Part shown: positions 54,373-61,559 of the stretch, in pieces
Numbering within the stretch: position 1 is the stretch's first letter
How the letters are laid out: the number at the start of each line of letters is the position of its first letter
NCBI RefSeq assembly: GCF_903819435.1
Contig: NZ_CAIJDP010000062.1
Coordinates: forward strand, 62,001-126,000
DNA length: 64,000 nt
Source: Flavobacterium salmonis
GTDB taxonomy: Bacteria; Bacteroidota; Bacteroidia; Flavobacteriales; Flavobacteriaceae
Direction of reading: 5' to 3'
The notes under the pieces: generated by a model
What the model saw: the letters and a program-made list of their open reading frames with translations, nothing else
Databases searched by the model: none
Told to the model about the DNA's origin: nothing
Program-made: the position numbers and the translations under genes

Positions 54373-54933
54373 TTAGATGCTGTCTTTAAGTTTATACATA
54401 ATATCACTTCTTAAAACATATTTTATTCCCGAAATCAAAGCTGCCCCTTCATGACGCTGTCTATGTTCAAAAATTAGCGCTGTTCCGGTTTTTGGTGTAA
54501 TAATTTCACCCGAAGCAAATTTTGTTTCTCCTCCTTCATAGTTGTCATTCAAATAAATCATAAATGTATAATAGCTAAATTCAGTTTCACTGCGTTTATA
54601 ACTTCCGTCAATGTGCATTTTAAAACGCTGCGTCGGATTATATTTGTAAAACCGGAACATTTCGTTTAATCCGATGGCTGTACTGTTTTTTACTTCAGAT
54701 TTTATATAAGGTTCCAGTTTCTGCCATAGTAAAAAAGCGTATTCATCATCCTGATACATGATACGTTCGTTATTACGTACCATTTTCATCATCTTTTGAG
54801 CGCCATCAACATTTACTTCAGCTTCTTCAAAGCCAATCTGCTCACTTCTTTCTATTAACTCATTACACTCATCAACCGTAAGGAAATTATCAATCGTGTA
54901 AATTTCCGTTTCTTCATTAATAATGTTCAACAT
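54373..54933 (-). CDS. 2-oxoglutarate/Fe(II) dioxygenase (prolyl-4-hydroxylase type)
   Basis: A 186-residue double-stranded beta-helix protein. The N-terminal IDNFLTVDECNELIERSE is typical of the P4H-alpha family. Iron ligands: HID (about 108-110) and His of RQRHEGAAL (~161), with the 2OG-binding Arg in KYVLRSDIMY. The substrate (protein, nucleic acid base or small molecule) is unknown. It stands at the head of a tight subgroup with the phosphatase and DraG genes. Confidence 0.9.
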   Translation of the reverse strand: MLNIINEETEIYTIDNFLTVDECNELIERSEQIGFEEAEVNVDGAQKMMKMVRNNERIMYQDDEYAFLLWQKLEPYIKSEVKNSTAIGLNEMFRFYKYNPTQRFKMHIDGSYKRSETEFSYYTFMIYLNDNYEGGETKFASGEIITPKTGTALIFEHRQRHEGAALISGIKYVLRSDIMYKLKDSI

Positions 54934-54999
54934 GATTATACATTTAGGAATTACTAAAATTGTTTTTTGGAGAATCTTATGTCTAAAGCAGTATTTTTA

Positions 55000-55554
55000 T
55001 TACGATGTGAACTCAATATACTTCGCCGGAACCTCATCTGTAAGCCAGACATTATTCTCGGATAAATAAAATTTATATCCATCTCTGCGCATTGCACCAC
55101 TTCTGATGGTTAAAATCTGAGGAATTCCTCTTCGGCTTCCTACTTTTACTGCCGTTTCTTTGTCTTTTGAAAGATGTACATGCTGACGGCTCATTTTTTT
55201 CAAACCTTCTTTGCGGATACTTTCCATAAACTTTCCAACTGTTCCATGATACAAATATTCAGAAGGTTCTGTTTCGGCCAGATTCAGTTCTACCGAAATC
55301 GAATGTCCCTGACTTGCTCTGATTTTGGTTTTATCTTCGTTAAAAGCAAAACGTTTTTTATCGTTATTTTCTACAACATAATCCAAAAGTTCGGCCGTCA
55401 TCTGATTCTGGCTTCCTTTTTTATTACATTTTAGAATCAATTCTTCAACATCCGCCCATCCATTTTCGTCTAATTTTAATCCGATAGTTTCAGGCGAATG
55501 TCGCAGCACCAGACTTAAAAACTTGCTGACGCTTTTTGCTGTTTTTTCATTCAT
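55000..55554 (-). CDS. kptA: RNA 2'-phosphotransferase (KptA/Tpt1)
   Basis: A 184-residue enzyme that uses NAD+ to remove an internal RNA 2'-phosphate, releasing nicotinamide and ADP-ribose 1'',2''-cyclic phosphate. SKFLSLVLRHSPETIGLKLDENGW at the start (first catalytic Arg/His), the RASQGHS motif (~78-84), YHGT (~102) and the HVHLS and GSRRG segment carry the usual Arg-His-Arg-Arg set. Bacterial Tpt1 can also ADP-ribosylate RNA or DNA ends. It fits an operon of NAD-consuming and ADP-ribose-processing enzymes. Confidence 0.94.
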   Translation of the reverse strand: MNEKTAKSVSKFLSLVLRHSPETIGLKLDENGWADVEELILKCNKKGSQNQMTAELLDYVVENNDKKRFAFNEDKTKIRASQGHSISVELNLAETEPSEYLYHGTVGKFMESIRKEGLKKMSRQHVHLSKDKETAVKVGSRRGIPQILTIRSGAMRRDGYKFYLSENNVWLTDEVPAKYIEFTS

Positions 55555-55577
55555 CTTTATTAATTTTTATTATGGAT

Positions 55578-56048
55578 TTAAAAATCATAAACTACGACTT
55601 CTATATCCTGATAAGACAGCGTTTTAAGAATTATAGGTTCGATCATTTCCCATTTTCCGCCGGCTAATCCGCATCCGATTCTTGGCATGTGAACCGATGC
55701 ATTATTTGTTTTTGCAAAATCAGAAACTGCTTCTAATCCTTCTTCAATAGCATTGTATCGAATTGGAGCTTCTCCGTTTTCATCTTTATTGATTTTATGC
55801 TGTCCGATTAAGTTTGCTACCCACAAATCTTCTTCAACCTGCACAAACTGCACTCTTCCTAATTCAAAATCATTTTTAGATTTGAACCATTCACGATATT
55901 GTTTTTCTGGTGTTTTCCATCTTTTTGAAATTGCCATTACAAATCCTTTTCCCCACCCGCCAATATCATTGCAAACGTGAACAATTATTTTGTTTCCTGA
56001 TGTTTGAGGAGATGTTGCATCGCCTTTTATATATTGAATGTCTTTCAT
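55578..56048 (-). CDS. Macrodomain protein (Appr-1''-p processing type)
   Basis: A 156-residue single macrodomain: DIQYIKGDATSPQ (1-15), IIVHVCNDIGGWGKGFVMAIS (~20-41, ADP-ribose loop 1) and RIGCGLAGGKWEMIEPII (~122-139, loop 2). Such domains bind or hydrolyse ADP-ribose derivatives including the 1''-phosphate and cyclic phosphate made after KptA acts. It starts 23 bp upstream of kptA, giving a natural two-step pair. Confidence 0.92.
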   Translation of the reverse strand: MKDIQYIKGDATSPQTSGNKIIVHVCNDIGGWGKGFVMAISKRWKTPEKQYREWFKSKNDFELGRVQFVQVEEDLWVANLIGQHKINKDENGEAPIRYNAIEEGLEAVSDFAKTNNASVHMPRIGCGLAGGKWEMIEPIILKTLSYQDIEVVVYDF

Positions 56049-56059
56049 TTTTTTTTATT

Positions 56060-56761
56060 TCAAATGCTAATAATGATAATTTCATCATTTTGCTTTGTAG
56101 CTTTTTTAAATTCAATTGCCAAATTCTGATTTGAACAAGTATCTTTAATTTCTTTAATTGTGCTCTCTGGCATATCCCAACCAAATACAATTTCTTTATA
56201 TGCTTCTTTTTCTGTATGAAAATCATCATTATAAAATATATCTGGTAATTTTTCATGATAAATAACCTTACCTCCACCACCTAAAAAGCTAAACATTATT
56301 TTGGGATTAAAGCCTACGCAGAAGCCCTTGCCGTCATCAGAATATTTATTCCACATCTTTAAGTTTGAAGGATTTGCTGTTAAACTTAATACACCAAACC
56401 TTCTATCGAATTCTAAAAAGTCCTGTTCTTGACGATCTTTTATATAATTTCTATTTTTCATCGGACTATTTTTACTCATTGTCTTTGCATGTTGCCGATG
56501 TTGTTGTCTACTCCAAGTTGGGTTTGCTTCTTTTGATAAATCAACATATTTGTTAAAAATATCTTGATTTGTCATTAGATCGTATCGTTTTAATAATTTA
56601 CAATCTTTTTTATCTTCAAAATCAGTCGGCTTGGCCATAAAAACTGTTTTTTCAGTAATTATAGTTTTTTGAAATATATCATCCCACTTGCGGTATTTAT
56701 AAACGATTTCTGGGAAATCTGGAGCTTCATCTATTGTTATTTTACGTACTTCCATAATCAT
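56060..56761 (-). CDS. DUF2971 domain protein
   Basis: A 233-residue protein matching DUF2971: FPEIVYKYRKWDDIFQKTI (~16-34), VFMAKPTDFEDKKDCKLL (~41-58), WNKYSDDGKGFCVGFNPKIM (~136-155) and KEIVFGWDMPESTIKEI near 200. The family is common near defence and ADP-ribose genes, but its biochemical activity is unknown. The central region is Arg/His/Gln-rich. It lies two bases from the NADAR gene. Confidence 0.82.
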   Translation of the reverse strand: MIMEVRKITIDEAPDFPEIVYKYRKWDDIFQKTIITEKTVFMAKPTDFEDKKDCKLLKRYDLMTNQDIFNKYVDLSKEANPTWSRQQHRQHAKTMSKNSPMKNRNYIKDRQEQDFLEFDRRFGVLSLTANPSNLKMWNKYSDDGKGFCVGFNPKIMFSFLGGGGKVIYHEKLPDIFYNDDFHTEKEAYKEIVFGWDMPESTIKEIKDTCSNQNLAIEFKKATKQNDEIIIISI

Positions 56762-56763
56762 TT

Positions 56764-57291
56764 TTATCTCAATTCATCCCTAACTTCCATCAAAGCAAAA
56801 CCCAAAAGATTCAAACCTCTCCATTTCTCCGGATTCAGAACATCTTTATGATCTCCCGCCATTCCAATTCCCCAAATTGGATCTACCGGACTTGCTTCTA
56901 CTAAAACTCTTTCTTTTGTGTTTAATAAAAAGGTTTTCAAATCAGCATTTTGACTGAACTTGTGAAAGTTTCCTGCTTTTACAATTTCATATCGGTTTTC
57001 TAACCAGATTTTGTCATCGTAATTTCTCACTTCACGGCCTAATTTTTTGGCTTCTGCCGGAGAATCGGTATTGAGGATTTTCTCTAAAATTTCCCAATCT
57101 TCGAATAATTCTGCTTTCTTCGCCATCATCCAGTGTTCGGCGGTTTTATAAGTTATTTTATCTACTTTAAAAGAACTTAACCACCATTGACTGAAACAGG
57201 TTTTGGTGATTTTTCCGTCTTTGTTTGGCTGATGTCCCCAAAAAAATAAAAACTTACTTTCCGGAGCTATGGTATCTATAGTGTATTTCAT
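56764..57291 (-). CDS. NADAR-family protein (YbiA-like)
   Basis: A 175-residue NADAR domain: FLFFWGHQPN (~14-23), FSQWWLSSFKVDKITYKTAEHWMMAKKA (~33-60), ENRYEIVKAGNFHKFSQN (~107-124) and the C-terminal DPIWGIGM (~147-154). NADAR enzymes act on ADP-ribosylated nucleotides (e.g. N-glycosidase on ADP-ribosyl-guanine or on riboflavin intermediates). Its presence points to nucleic-acid or nucleotide ADP-ribosylation as a target. Conserved Trp/Glu residues look intact. Confidence 0.92.
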   Translation of the reverse strand: MKYTIDTIAPESKFLFFWGHQPNKDGKITKTCFSQWWLSSFKVDKITYKTAEHWMMAKKAELFEDWEILEKILNTDSPAEAKKLGREVRNYDDKIWLENRYEIVKAGNFHKFSQNADLKTFLLNTKERVLVEASPVDPIWGIGMAGDHKDVLNPEKWRGLNLLGFALMEVRDELR

Positions 57292-57302
57292 TTTTTCTCT
57301 TT

Positions 57303-58385
57303 TTATTGAAACAAAGAAGTAATCTCTTTAAAATCTTTCGAATCAGGTGAAAATGATCCGTAGATTTCATTGAACTCTGTTGTGAGACTTTCGAATTCAT
57401 AATCCTGCTCCAGCTGATCCATACAGGTTACAACCAAATTTCGTTTTGCCATTGGGCTGTAAGCTGCATCGAGTTTTAGAGCATAATTTAAAAGTTCATA
57501 ATTCAGACTTCCAAAACGTAAATGTTTTTGGTATTCGTTAAAAACACAGGTTTCTTCTTCGTTGTTTTTTAATTTAATTTCTCCTTCATTCGCCATCCAG
57601 CCTTTTCCGTGTCGGGTTGCATAACTTCGGGTTACGTAATAAATGGCTACATCTTCAATTTTTAGTTTGTTACAAATTTCAATCGCATTTTTTGAAGTTG
57701 TATTGGCATAGGTTACATTCGGAAAAATACCGTGATCCATATCGAGCAGAATTCCCTGACTGCCTTCAAAAATGAGATTTTCGTATTTTGAAAGTAACGT
57801 ATAATCAACAATGTTCCATTGTATTTTATCGATTGCTTCCAGATATTGACCGACTTCTTCGTCAATTTCACTTTCGTTTAAAAAACCATAATAATAGGCG
57901 ATTTGGTTTAACTTTTCTAAAAGCATTTCGCGTGGCGCAATCAAATCGATGGCAAACAATTTATACGGGCCTTCGTTTCTTTTCATGGTAGAACCAATGC
58001 CTTTTCCGCAGGTTCCGTTTTCGATGTTTCGCACATTTCCTCTGTTGTGCCAGACATCGAAAGGGGTTGTGATTTTTGCTAAAGGATGAATGTACAAATT
58101 CAGATTAGCGTCTTTTTCTTTTAATTCTTCTCTTTCATTATATAAAAAAAGCGGATGAATGGTGCAATGCTCGCTGTAATAAGATGGGAATCCCCTAAGA
58201 GCACCGCTTGCAAAACTCGAATGCACATGTTTTTTATCCCCAATCATTACGGTATGCGCCGCCTGTTGTCCGCCAGAAAACCGAATAACTATAGATTCAG
58301 GATTTTGTTTCGCCAGAAAATCTGTTGTTATGCCTTTTCCTTCATCACCAAATCCTAAACCTATAACTATTTGAGCTGTTTTCAT
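57303..58385 (-). CDS. Divergent short adenylosuccinate synthetase-like enzyme
   Basis: A 360-residue PurA homologue, ~70 residues shorter than housekeeping PurA (~425). The P-loop GFGDEGKG (11-18) keeps the catalytic Asp14. The next motif reads GGQQAAHTV rather than the usual GGxNAGHTV, keeping His but not Asn. LIFEGSQGILLDMDHGIFPNVT (~208-229) is well preserved. It should couple GTP hydrolysis to joining aspartate to a purine nucleotide, but the substrate may differ. The phage PurZ enzyme is a related short form, but that one lacks Asp14. Odd for this operon. Confidence 0.88.
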   Translation of the reverse strand: MKTAQIVIGLGFGDEGKGITTDFLAKQNPESIVIRFSGGQQAAHTVMIGDKKHVHSSFASGALRGFPSYYSEHCTIHPLFLYNEREELKEKDANLNLYIHPLAKITTPFDVWHNRGNVRNIENGTCGKGIGSTMKRNEGPYKLFAIDLIAPREMLLEKLNQIAYYYGFLNESEIDEEVGQYLEAIDKIQWNIVDYTLLSKYENLIFEGSQGILLDMDHGIFPNVTYANTTSKNAIEICNKLKIEDVAIYYVTRSYATRHGKGWMANEGEIKLKNNEEETCVFNEYQKHLRFGSLNYELLNYALKLDAAYSPMAKRNLVVTCMDQLEQDYEFESLTTEFNEIYGSFSPDSKDFKEITSLFQ

Positions 58386-58402
58386 TTTGTTCTTATTTTA
58401 AT

Positions 58403-58531
58403 CTCGCAAAGTCGCGAAGCCGCAAAGTTCTTTTCAAACTTACTTTTTAATTAAAAATCTTTGCGCCTCTGCGTCTTTGCGAGTAAATTTATCCTTACTG
58501 AGAAAACTTTTAATCTTGCAAAGCCGCAGAG
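58403..58531. repeat. Inverted word repeat CTCGCAAAG...CTTTGCGAG
   Basis: CTCGCAAAGTCGCGAAGCCG (58403-58422) faces CTTTGCGCCTCTGCGTCTTT (58459-58478) with arms of ~25 bp; a further copy CTTGCAAAGCCGCAGAG (58515-58531) touches the end of the vWA gene. It separates the vWA gene from the adenylosuccinate synthetase gene inside the operon. Confidence 0.85.
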
Positions 58532-58534
58532 TTT

Positions 58535-59404
58535 TTAAAGCATTTGTATATTATCTAAACCTGTACTTGTTGCATCAGAAACTGGTATTGTTCCTAAGCC
58601 AGAACTTTTATGTTTATCACAAATTATCCTGGTAATGATATTTGGAATTTCCCTGTGATCTTCGATAGACAAACAATTTTGCCCCAGTAATTCTTTCCAC
58701 GCCACATTTGCTCTTACTGCCTGATCAGAATGTAAAACGCTGATATGGTATACATCGTATCGTTTTTGTACTTCCTGTAATAATTCAAGATGCGTGTATG
58801 TTTGCTGTCCGGCTCCCATAATTTCCTTTATGGCTGATGCGGGAAGTGTCGGCAAATTTGGCTCATCACCTACGGTAAACAACAATCCTTTTTGACCTCT
58901 TTTTTCGAAAGCATCGGTTTTAGTATGGAAAGCTGCAAAATACCAGGCAAGAAGATAACTTTCGCCGGCATTTCCTCCACCTCCGGATTCAATATACGTT
59001 CTGGTTAACCACATGTCCAGCTCTTCGTCTCCAGATTCAAACTGACCGACCTGAAGCGGATATCTGTCGCATTCGTGATCGCCAATTCCTAAGAATAAAA
59101 GCGCCGGATCCGGAACGCCGCCCTGAATAATTCCGCCCATCAATTTTGGCAATCCTTCTTTGATCAGTTCGTGTGGAATGTGACCCATACTTCCCGTAAC
59201 ATCCAGTCCTAAAATAATCGGAACTGAATTGGGATGCACTTCAGAATCTCTGGCTTCCCGAAAAGTAATGCCATTCGGATTCATAGATTCATGCGCCATT
59301 CGTAAAGAATTCTGCGTAAAAATTTCACTTGCAGATTTTTTTCCATAACCTGCTGCTTCTGCTCTGCTCAAACGAGCTCCTAAATCATATCTTGTACCTC
59401 CCAT
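58535..59404 (-). CDS. vWA-like protein of the NAD operon
   Basis: A 289-residue soluble protein I cannot name. A Rossmann-type strand IILGLDVTGSM (64-74) carries a D-V-T-G-S sequence like a von Willebrand A MIDAS (DxSxS; Asp68, Thr70, Ser72). A Gly/Asp-rich loop YIESGGGGNAGES (~139-151) and FTVGDEPNLP (~177-186) may complete a metal site. The N-terminus (SRAEAAGYGKKSASEIF) is helical. It lies two bases from the coiled-coil gene, suggesting a two-protein module. Confidence 0.72.
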   Translation of the reverse strand: MGGTRYDLGARLSRAEAAGYGKKSASEIFTQNSLRMAHESMNPNGITFREARDSEVHPNSVPIILGLDVTGSMGHIPHELIKEGLPKLMGGIIQGGVPDPALLFLGIGDHECDRYPLQVGQFESGDEELDMWLTRTYIESGGGGNAGESYLLAWYFAAFHTKTDAFEKRGQKGLLFTVGDEPNLPTLPASAIKEIMGAGQQTYTHLELLQEVQKRYDVYHISVLHSDQAVRANVAWKELLGQNCLSIEDHREIPNIITRIICDKHKSSGLGTIPVSDATSTGLDNIQML

Positions 59405-59406
59405 GA

Positions 59407-59742
59407 CTAAAATGTTTTACCAAATAAATATTCGAATCGTTTTTTTGTCACTTCAAACTGAATATTTAGATTTCTGATTGTTAATGATAATTCCATGTCT
59501 TTCTGAACAAAAGCTTCCGGCTGAAAATCGGCAAAAGTCAGACTGTTTTTATCCAGTGGACTAATATCAATTAATCCTTCTTGTTCTCTTTCGAGTCTTT
59601 TGATTTTTAATTCAATATCTTCGACTCTTCTTCTGTAAATTAATTCAGAATCCTCACCAATTGTTTTGGCTCTGTCTTCTCTAATCTGATCATTGTTTCT
59701 TTTTAAAGATTCAATAAATCTTGGTTTTAAATCGTCGCTCAT
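59407..59742 (-). CDS. Small coiled-coil protein of the NAD operon, 111 aa
   Basis: A charged helical protein: a predicted coiled coil over ~8-60 (KRNNDQIREDRAKTIGED, RRRVEDIELKIKRLEREQ) and a C-terminal segment SLTIRNLNIQFEVTKKRFEYLF. No enzyme motif. Two bases before the vWA-like gene; probably its partner. Function unknown. Confidence 0.75.
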   Translation of the reverse strand: MSDDLKPRFIESLKRNNDQIREDRAKTIGEDSELIYRRRVEDIELKIKRLEREQEGLIDISPLDKNSLTFADFQPEAFVQKDMELSLTIRNLNIQFEVTKKRFEYLFGKTF

Positions 59743-59772
59743 TATCTTTTGGTTTATTGTTAATAGTTTGTT

Positions 59773-59824
59773 GTTTCAGGTTTTCTTTGTTTCAAGTTAC
59801 TGTTTAGAACGTGAAACCTGAAAC
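59773..59824. repeat. Inverted repeat GTTTCAGGTTT / AAACCTGAAAC
   Basis: Perfect 11-bp arms (59773-59783 and 59814-59824) with a ~30-bp loop containing further GTTTCAAGTT and GTTTAGAACG words, in the spacer between the PARG-like and coiled-coil genes. Confidence 0.82.
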
Positions 59825-59832
59825 TTTTCAAC

Positions 59833-60651
59833 TTAATTTAATATCTCTTCAAATTGTTTGAAATTGGATTTCTTTTCAGAATTGTCAAATATGGCAAAGA
59901 TTATTTTTTTAAAAGCACCTGCATATTTTTCTGTAATAATTGCTTTGAATAAATGTGCTACATCTTTGGGTTCATTTCTAAAAACGCCACAACCCCAAGC
60001 TCCCAAAATAAGTGTATCGCTTTTTTGTTTTAAAGCTATTGCCAACACTTTAGCCATCCTTTTTTTGAAAATATCTTCTGTTTCAGCAATTTCTTTTTTT
60101 CTGTTATGTTGCTGCATCGCACCTTTGTTTGGTGCTGGTGCGGTAATCATATCTACAAGAAATGGTTTTTCAAAATAATTTCCATTGTTATCATTCCAAA
60201 ACAAAACATTCGGACTATAAATCATGTAATCTGAATATAAAAACGAGGACTGATTTCTATTAAAATCGTACATCGTTTTGTCTTTGATTTGTGTTGCATA
60301 AAGGTTTGAAGATCTCGCCAGACTTTCTTCCTGAGCAGAAGCTCCTCCTAAGAACCCACCACCCGGATTTTTTGCAGAAGCAAAATTCAAAACGCAGATT
60401 TTACCATTTTTCTCCTTAACAATTGCTTCAATGGTTGAACAATTCTTTATAACAATTTCTGTTTCAAACTTATTTTCGATTGGTGTTTTTAAGATTTCAT
60501 TCCAGTCATTTGGTGCAATTGTAAATGTATTTTGTATGGAATCTTTGAGTTCTTTTTCTACCGCAATCTTTTTTCCTTTATATTCATAAAAACCATTCTG
60601 TATGATTTCTAATGTTTTATTTGCTATTTCTACTCTATAATTTTTATTCAT
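59833..60651 (-). CDS. TIGR02452-family PARG-like macrodomain protein
   Basis: A 272-residue protein with the PARG signature: NPGGGFLGGASAQEESLARSS (~95-115), i.e. GGG-X6-QEE with the catalytic pair Glu108/Glu109. It also has the ADP-ribose-binding FLVDMITAPAPNKGAM segment and the C-terminal LILGAWGCGVFRNEPKDVAHLF (macrodomain loop). It would cut ribose-ribose bonds of poly(ADP-ribose) or terminal ADP-ribose. It overlaps the PRPP-synthetase-like gene by four bases (ATGA). Confidence 0.9.
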   Translation of the reverse strand: MNKNYRVEIANKTLEIIQNGFYEYKGKKIAVEKELKDSIQNTFTIAPNDWNEILKTPIENKFETEIVIKNCSTIEAIVKEKNGKICVLNFASAKNPGGGFLGGASAQEESLARSSNLYATQIKDKTMYDFNRNQSSFLYSDYMIYSPNVLFWNDNNGNYFEKPFLVDMITAPAPNKGAMQQHNRKKEIAETEDIFKKRMAKVLAIALKQKSDTLILGAWGCGVFRNEPKDVAHLFKAIITEKYAGAFKKIIFAIFDNSEKKSNFKQFEEILN

Positions 60652-61475
60652 AATTCTAATTTTACGACCTGAACATTTTCACCTTCAAAATCTTTAAAAG
60701 AGTTTGTTGTAAAAATGCCGTCGAAGCAATTTAAAACTTCAAAACCTTTATTAAAGATTCCGTGGCTTACTGCTAAGTATAGCTTTCCGGCGTTTTTCTT
60801 TTTAAGTTCTTCGCCTAATCCTACGAAAGTTCCTCCTCCGTCGCATATATCATCTACAATTAAACAATCCATTCCTTGCAAATCATCATTGTAAACTTTA
60901 AACCCAGACAATTTTCCGGTTTTTACGTCACGGCTTTTACTGCATTCTACAACTTCAACTCCGCCTAAGAATTCAGAAACTTTATAGATTTTCTTCAAAG
61001 CGCCACCATCGGGAGAAATCAATTTTACGTTTTCGCCAATTACCTTTAAAACTTGTTGGATAAAAGTATGATTCGGAATGACTTCACAGTTGTTTACCAA
61101 TGCCGGAGTAACTTCAGAGTGTGCATCAAAAACATAAACTTTATTTAATTGAAGCGTATTTATAATATCCGCATACACTTTTACAGATAAAGATTCTCCT
61201 TTTATCATCACACGATCTTGTCTTGCTGCCGGGAAATACGGAATAAAAAGATCAATGATTTTAACGTCCATTCTGCGTAAAGCATCAACAGTAATACACA
61301 ACAAACCTAAATCGTTGAATGAATTTAACCGGTGAGTTATGGTTACTTTTTGTGTTGTATCAAAATCAGGATTGATTTTAATATGTGGTTCTCCGCCAGA
61401 AAAGGTAAAACTTTGAAACTGGATTTCTTCCTGGTTAAGTATAGGAGCGAATTTTGGGTCTAAATTTAGTATCAT
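60648..61475 (-). CDS. prs: Short ribose-phosphate pyrophosphokinase-like enzyme
   Basis: A 275-residue Prs homologue, ~40 residues shorter than housekeeping Prs (~315). Preserved motifs: SGGEPHIKI near the start, DALRRMDVKIIDLFIPYFPAARQDR with the ATP-binding ARQDR (~64-88), DAHSE (~119-123, catalytic His) and the ribose-5-phosphate loop VDDICDGGGTF (~209-219), which has Gly for the usual Thr. It should pyrophosphorylate ribose-5-phosphate, or possibly ADP-ribose as in phage Adps. First gene of the operon, under two operator sites. Confidence 0.9.
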   Translation of the reverse strand: MILNLDPKFAPILNQEEIQFQSFTFSGGEPHIKINPDFDTTQKVTITHRLNSFNDLGLLCITVDALRRMDVKIIDLFIPYFPAARQDRVMIKGESLSVKVYADIINTLQLNKVYVFDAHSEVTPALVNNCEVIPNHTFIQQVLKVIGENVKLISPDGGALKKIYKVSEFLGGVEVVECSKSRDVKTGKLSGFKVYNDDLQGMDCLIVDDICDGGGTFVGLGEELKKKNAGKLYLAVSHGIFNKGFEVLNCFDGIFTTNSFKDFEGENVQVVKLEL

Positions 61476-61486
61476 AGTTTTTTTAG

Positions 61487-61511
61487 TTTGCGTTAATTAT
61501 ACGCAAATATA
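61487..61511 (-). promoter_or_regulatory. Operator site A overlapping the prs -7 box
   Basis: A 21-bp palindrome TTTGCGT-N7-ACGCAAA (61487-61507). Read on the - strand, its end overlaps TATATTTG (61511-61504), a perfect -7 box for the prs operon whose start codon is 29 bp downstream. A protein bound here would block transcription. Confidence 0.75.
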
Positions 61512-61538
61512 GAATTATATTTTTGATTGACAATTTAT

Positions 61539-61559
61539 TTTGTGTAAAAATTACGCAAA
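61539..61559 (-). promoter_or_regulatory. Operator site B upstream of prs
   Basis: A second copy of the 21-bp palindrome (TTTGTGT-N7-ACGCAAA), 52 bp centre to centre from site A (about five helical turns, same face of DNA). It overlaps the last codons of the regulator gene. Confidence 0.7.

Noticed and set aside
57303..58385. Phage PurZ (2-aminoadenine synthesis) identity for the short PurA-like enzyme
   Set aside because: PurZ replaces the catalytic Asp of GDEGKG; here Asp14 is present, and no companion Z-genome genes are seen.
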